Program-made: the position numbers and the translations under genes
Part shown: positions 36,351 through 64,000 of the stretch, piece by piece
How positions within the stretch are numbered: the first letter of the stretch is position 1
Layout of the letters: the number at the start of each line of letters is the position of its first letter
The notes under the pieces: model-generated
Databases searched by the model: none
Told to the model about the DNA's origin: nothing
The model's input: only the letters and a program-made list of their open reading frames with translations
Assembly: GCA_035048485.1 (NCBI GenBank)
Contig: CM068587.1
Coordinates: 46,375,496 to 46,439,495, forward strand
Reading direction: 5' to 3'
Source of the DNA: Pteria penguin
Taxonomy: Eukaryota; Mollusca; Bivalvia; Pterioida; Pteriidae
DNA length: 64,000 nt

Positions 36351-38667
36351 ACCGCCAGTTGAAATGTTTAAGGATGATCAATTTAATGATGATATCTTTT
36401 TTTTATCATTTAACATAACTCCGAATTGAGTAATTGCGCCGGATTCACAAGGACCGGGATCTTACTTGGAACGGGGCGGATGTGATCCTAATAGGATACG
36501 GGTTCGCCAGTTATTCCAAAGCGTTTAACTACTGCCCAATAGGAATGTTGCCGACAGTTTTTGTTCGCATACGGAAATGGGCGAGTTGTTACGATTGAAC
36601 TACTGTCAATACACACTCGTTGGGGCGAAGGTTGGTCCAGTGGGTATTACACTGGGACATTGTTTACGTTGGCACGTTAGAGTGATCGGAAAATGTTAAG
36701 AATAAATATAAAAAATTATACGTGTAATAGTTTGATTGGTAGAAAGAAATCATATAATATGCAAATAATACTTGTTAATAAAATAGAGTTTGTAATTTAC
36801 CTTTATTCCGCCATTGTACTGCCTTGTATTTGAACATGTGTCATGAAAAAAAAATTATTTGTTTTCATAATTCAACAGAAGTATTTTGTTTTAAAATAAA
36901 TGTACATCAATTAGATATGAATACCAAATTCTTTTTTTTTCTTTCTTCCTTTTTTTTATTTTCAAATTCAGATAAAAAATCCTAATCATAATTACTAATT
37001 GATGTATTACAAATTAAAGCACGGACGGTTATTTAAAGAAAAAAGATAAATAAAAAGAAATAGTTTTAAATTCGTATTTCTTTATTTAAATCGACAGATT
37101 CGGGATTGAATTTTCAGCCATGAATACTTGGAGAAAATATTTAATTTGTTCAAATGTGTGATTTACTTGTATGTATACGCTGTAAACTACGTAAATTTTC
37201 TGCAACAGTGTTTCATCGAAAAGCTGTAGCAAACTCTGGCCAAATTTTAACCCATAACTATCCCTGCTGATCTTGACAAAGCGTGACATGTTTACATATA
37301 GTTTGGTATTACCATGAGGCCGTTTAGTATGTCAGTATTATCTCTTTATGACTAAATGAATCAGCAATTTTAAAGAATATACACTGCTCGTAAAGCAGTA
37401 GCTTTAGTCTTTCTATGATTTCTTATTACTTTATTTATGCATCTTAACCCTTTTCTCTCCCTTCAGGGTCGTAGGAAACATTTCAAAAGGAGGGAGAGGG
37501 CAAATCTTGAATTTCATTTCATAACGTAATAAATCGGTCCACGATCGGCCAAGAAAGCCCCCCCCCCCACATTTTGCTCTGGTTCCTACGGGGCTGTCCT
37601 CGCTGTGGTGTGACAGTTTTTAATTAGTATCGATTTTCGGTTTGGGGGGGGGGTGTATGTGATTTTTTTGTGTTCGCAGCTTGACAGTGCAAGGCCAACC
37701 GAAGCAAAGACTGGTCTTTTACGTGCTGAAGTACCTTGAGACGGAAAGACAGGGCCGATGGGACTCGCACCTTGAGCTGTTCAGTCACGAGTCATGCCCT
37801 CTACATACTAAGCTATATCGGTTCAGTTGCATTCCAAACAGTAGAGTATCTAACAGCCAGACATACATTAAAGAGAAAAGGGCCTTGGACAGAACCATGC
37901 ATTTGTATGCAATTCTAGACAACATTTGTTGGCTACAATATTGTAGTCTTCCGTGACAACTTACTATTTTGGTGGGCATATCGTTCCATCGATATGACAG
38001 TCACGATAGCAAGGAGTCGGGGAGAGACACAATATTGAAGCTTAGTGTTTATAGCAGTATTTTATAAGAAGACAAGCCGACGTCCATTATTACATACTTT
38101 ATGGTAGGCAATGGAATTTATGTTTGTTCATTGGTTTTCGTCCATTTTTTCCGGATTAACGGATTTTCCGGAATAACGGATCATTGTACACTTGTATTTA
38201 TCCGAAGAAAACACGCCGACGTCCACTATCGCAAATGTTATGATTAGCAAGGGAATTTATGATTGTTTCCGGCCAATTTTCAGAACGGATTAACGGATTT
38301 TCCGGAATACCGGATCATTATATTACTTGTATTTATGTGACCCTATGACCTCTCCCAAACTCCCAGATGTTAAATGGCGTCCTCAGGATTATTTTACTTT
38401 GTTTTGTTTTCATGTTATATTGATTGTAGTCATAGTATATTTGTTGATACTCGATATGCTACAATTGTCATAATTCTCGGACACTCCATTGTAGTTCAAT
38501 ATCCTGAAATGTCTTTATGATTAAATCCGCATTTGATAGATCATTTGCAGTGGCATCACGAGAATTAATGATAACGTTGACATATTAGATAGATATTGTA
38601 CACATACGGGCTGGGAGTATTGCATTGGAAGAAATATTAATGCTGCTTTGTTATTAGAATAAATTCA
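36351..38667. other. Intergenic; degraded repeat text only
   Basis: 36567-36600 shares CGGAAATG..GAGTTGTTACGATTG with 30363-30395. 37680-37830 looks like an old SINE (AGTCACGAGTCATGCCCTCT, ATACTAAGCTATATCGG). No gene. Confidence 0.4.
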
Positions 38668-38756
38668 GTCTTAGTCTCTTACTCTTTTAGTCCTAGTCTT
38701 TTAGTCCTAGTCTTTTAGTCCGAGTCTCCTAATCTATCAGTCTCTCAGTCCTCTGG
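38668..38756. repeat. 15-bp tandem repeat
   Basis: Copies of TAGTCCTAGTCTTTT; three near-perfect units flanked by decayed ones. Confidence 0.8.
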
Positions 38757-39023
38757 AGTTAGAATAGACTTTACATTTGGATTTGATGCTATATTGAGTT
38801 TAGTGTCACACAGTTTTATAATCAGGACTGTTTTATATATAATCTGTTTTGAGTCATAAGCTTGACTGTAACATGGTTGTCGCACTACAAATAAACATTG
38901 AAAACACAACGCAAGACTTTTCACTATATAAAATACGATCACGGACCAAGAGATAAGGACTACATTTATCCAGAGACATATGTACACATATGTGTATATA
39001 TGTCTCTGATTTATGCGGATTCT

Positions 39024-39101
39024 CAATCTCCAAAGCAGAGTTACGGTCCTTGCACTCCCTGTGTGGATTGTAAAGGAACGACAACTCTGCTTTGGAGATT
39101 G
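39024..39101. repeat. Hairpin, perfect 19-bp arms, ~78 nt
   Basis: CAATCTCCAAAGCAGAGTT at 39024-39042 and its exact inverse at 39083-39101. Partly pairing GGTCCTT/AAGGAAC continues the stem inward. A second palindrome of AGAGACATATGTACACATAT type lies just upstream (about 38970-39007). Confidence 0.8.
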
Positions 39102-40594
39102 CCGGAGTCTCACTAGACAGGGAACGTGTCTTTACAATCTAAGCTAGTCCGGGGCGTATGTATTTTCATGAAAAAGAGGATTTCTTACATATAAGTTTAA
39201 TTATTTATTTTATACATCACAGTCTCAAACACGTTTTCTGCCAATAAACATTCAAGCAAATATATCCTCGAAACTATCAAAGCCCTTTTAATCCGTATGA
39301 AGACAGCCGTTTATGAAACACCGAGTTCGTGGCTACATGTATTCCTACGTGTATCGGAATAATTAAGAAGAACATCAAATTTTGTATATTCCATGTTATT
39401 TAGCATGGAAGTTTATAGTTTTCGTCATTTATCGAGAGAAAAAAAACCCCCAAACAAACAGCCAAACAAACAAAATAAAACAAAAAAAGAAAAAACAAAC
39501 AAGCAAAAAAAAAAAAAAAAATTAAATAAATAAATAAATAGAAAATACCCCCAAAAACTATGGGGTTCAGACCACTGAATATCTCAGCGAGGGATTGATT
39601 CATTCTTAAGCTGGTACCGAGAGATAAAATAAAGTTTGTAAAAATTCTTATCTCTTCGAAAGATGCGTTATATACTTACAATTACCTATTATGTTATTTG
39701 TTTTTTATTCATTGATTTGCTGTTTTATAATCATCTTCATTACTAAACAATGTTTATTCGTTATAACAACATATTGGACTGTGATTTCAAATAAAAAATT
39801 GTTGCTACATATTAATTAGTAACTTGAAATTAACGTGTATACTTGTTAAACCACTTCATTTAATATTTAACTTTGTAACAAAATGTCTCTTTTTGTTAAT
39901 GATTAAACATTGTTGCTCTAAAATAAAGTCGATGATTTATAACTTTAAAAAGTAATAATAAATCAAGAGAGGTATTATTACTTGTGTCCACATCTTTTGT
40001 ACTTACAGGTGTTTAAAAGGTGAATCTAAACAGTTCAAGTAAAAATTTGCCGTATGTGTTCTTTGTGCATTATTTGTATCACCTCTTCTTTCGTCCTTTT
40101 TTTTTTTTTATTTTATGTGTATCTAACATCTCAAAGAAAACGTTAGTCATTAGGAAAGCATAATACCATCTTCAAAAAGCGTTCCCCTTCAGTTATTATT
40201 CTTGTGACACTCGGAGTTTACAACGCCAGGTACATCGTGAGGTGAGATAAGCCATGTCATTGTAGATTTGTTTGATAAAAATTAAACCCCTGGATATTAC
40301 CAAGGACATCGAATATAATATATCTTCGAGATATGGTCACTTTTGATGGACTTTCTGTACACCACAAGTTGAAGGTCAAGATATCTTTACTTGACGCATG
40401 CGCATCGTAAAAAGTGAATATATTCACTACAGCTAGCTTCGACTTCCGTGAACGAATGAGACAGTATAACGATAATGGGGTGGCCCTGTACAAATGAGTA
40501 TTTTGAGTGTTAAATGGATAAATATTACCATAATGCGGTCAAAATTGGATTCACTTATTAATAAATAATTATATATGTGTGGAGTTTACACAAA
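39102..40594. other. Upstream flank of the PKC gene
   Basis: AT-rich with an A/C-rich low-complexity stretch at 39437-39550. The PKC 5' UTR and promoter may be here, or an upstream non-coding exon may lie elsewhere; no clear core promoter is visible. Confidence 0.4.
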
Positions 40595-62897
<22,303 letters not shown>

Positions 62898-63204
62898 TAA
62901 GACAAATAGTGGAATCTGACTATTATAGTCATAGAATTGAAGGGTTAAGCTGTTAGAAATTAAAGGATAAAGATGTTACATGTATTAAATCTTACGGAAT
63001 TTCACAGGTGTGGTATGTTGATAAATGTTTTGGTATTAGCAGTATCTATAATTGTTCTTTTACCAAATCCTTTTCATTACAAATTTAAGCTCTCTCATTG
63101 ATGTTTGAGGAAGTGGGCATGGCAGCTATTCACCAGTGTATCTTGCAAAACTTCAGTGATTTTCTTTTGGTACTCCAGTTATCTCTACCACTTAAAACTG
63201 GCCA

Positions 63205-64000
63205 CCATAAAATAGGTCAAAATATCCAGTTGTGGTTTCTTCTCTGAACACTGAGCACCACAATATAACAAGAAATATCCTAGTGTGGTGTTATTTTCCA
63301 TCATGTAACACTGGTCACCACAATGTAGGTAGAGCTATTCTGGTGTGGTGTTACCCTCCTCAACTAAACACTGGTCACCACAATAGAGATAGAAATATCT
63401 TTGTGTGGTGTTATAATCCCCCACAACACTGTTACTACAATTTAGGTAGAGATATCCTGGTGTGGTGTTACCCTCCACCATGTAAGACTTGTCACCACAA
63501 TAGAGATAGAAATATCTTTGTGTGGTGTTATAATCCCCCACTACACTGTTACCACAATTTAGGTAGAGATATCCTGGTGTGGTGTTACCCTCCACCATGT
63601 AAGACTTGTCACCACAATAGATGTAAAAATATCCTTGTGTGGTGTTATAATCCTCCACAACACCTACCGCAATATAGGTAGAGATATTCTGATGTGTTGT
63701 TATCCTCCACCATGTAACACTTGTCACCACAGTATAGGTAATGATATCCTGGTGTGGTGTTATCCTCCACCATGTAACACTGGTCACCACAGTATAAGTA
63801 ATAATATCCTGGTGTGGTGTTATTCTCCACCATGTAACACTGGTCACCACAGTATAAGTAATAATATCCTGGTGTGGTGTTATCCTCCACCATACAACTC
63901 GCGCAACGACAGTATAGGTAAACTTATCCTGGTGTGACATTATCATCCACTATGTAACCCTAGTCACCACAATATAAGTAAAAATATCCTCGTGTGGTAT
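63205..64000. repeat. 60-bp minisatellite in PKC intron 10, runs off the window
   Basis: Unit of 60 bp built from TCCTGGTGTGGTGTTATCCT, CCACCATGTAACACTGGTCA and CCACAGTATAAGTAATAATA. The three units from about 63720 to 63890 are almost identical; older units lie toward 63205. Open frames on both strands result from the repeat. Confidence 0.95.

Noticed and set aside
63335..63946. 203-codon minus-strand and 149-codon plus-strand repetitive frames
   Set aside because: Produced by the 60-bp minisatellite, whose length is a multiple of three; they lie inside a PKC intron.

Overview
This is an AT-rich animal nuclear window with large introns, GT-AG splicing, tRNA-derived SINEs, small palindromic transposons and many minisatellites. 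The repeat style (frequent ACATGTA strings, SINEs ending in GATTGATTGATTG-like tails, and satellite text built on 'TTTTGAACC' and 'TTGACCTTGG') is what I would expect from a mollusc, most likely a bivalve. That taxonomic call is an inference. No bacterial or viral genes were seen.

Three protein genes are well supported, each by conserved protein segments that join in frame across consensus splice sites. (1) ISCA2, minus strand, four coding exons at 20382-15159, 155 aa, a mitochondrial Fe-S assembly protein. (2) DERA, plus strand, three coding exons at 20452-24443, 319 aa, deoxyribose-phosphate aldolase. ISCA2 and DERA are head-to-head with only 69 bp between start codons, so they must share a promoter region. 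(3) A novel-type protein kinase C of the epsilon class, plus strand. It starts at 40595; ten coding exons (505 codons plus 2 nt) are visible up to 62896, and the rest lies beyond the window. C2, pseudosubstrate, C1A, C1B, hinge and the kinase N-lobe through the segment before the catalytic loop are all present.

Layout: 1-15.1 kb has no recognisable gene but holds a 2.1 kb, 29-bp minisatellite and several mobile elements. 15.2-24.5 kb is the ISCA2/DERA pair, whose first introns carry copies of one ~350 bp repeat. 24.5-40.5 kb is intergenic and crowded with SINEs, MITEs, a ~137 bp satellite and 30-bp and 26-bp minisatellites, plus a broken acidic ORF. 40.6-64 kb is the PKC gene, with SINEs, a perfect 41-bp-arm palindrome, a B-box array and a 60-bp minisatellite in its introns.

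The most unusual observations are: a SINE whose 28-bp B-box segment is amplified into six exact-length tandem units at 50156-50323; a Tyr in place of Trp at C1-domain position 22 of the PKC C1B domain; a 98-bp triplication of an intron/exon junction in front of the C1B exon, leaving dead acceptor copies; and the 82-nt perfect palindrome in PKC intron 2.
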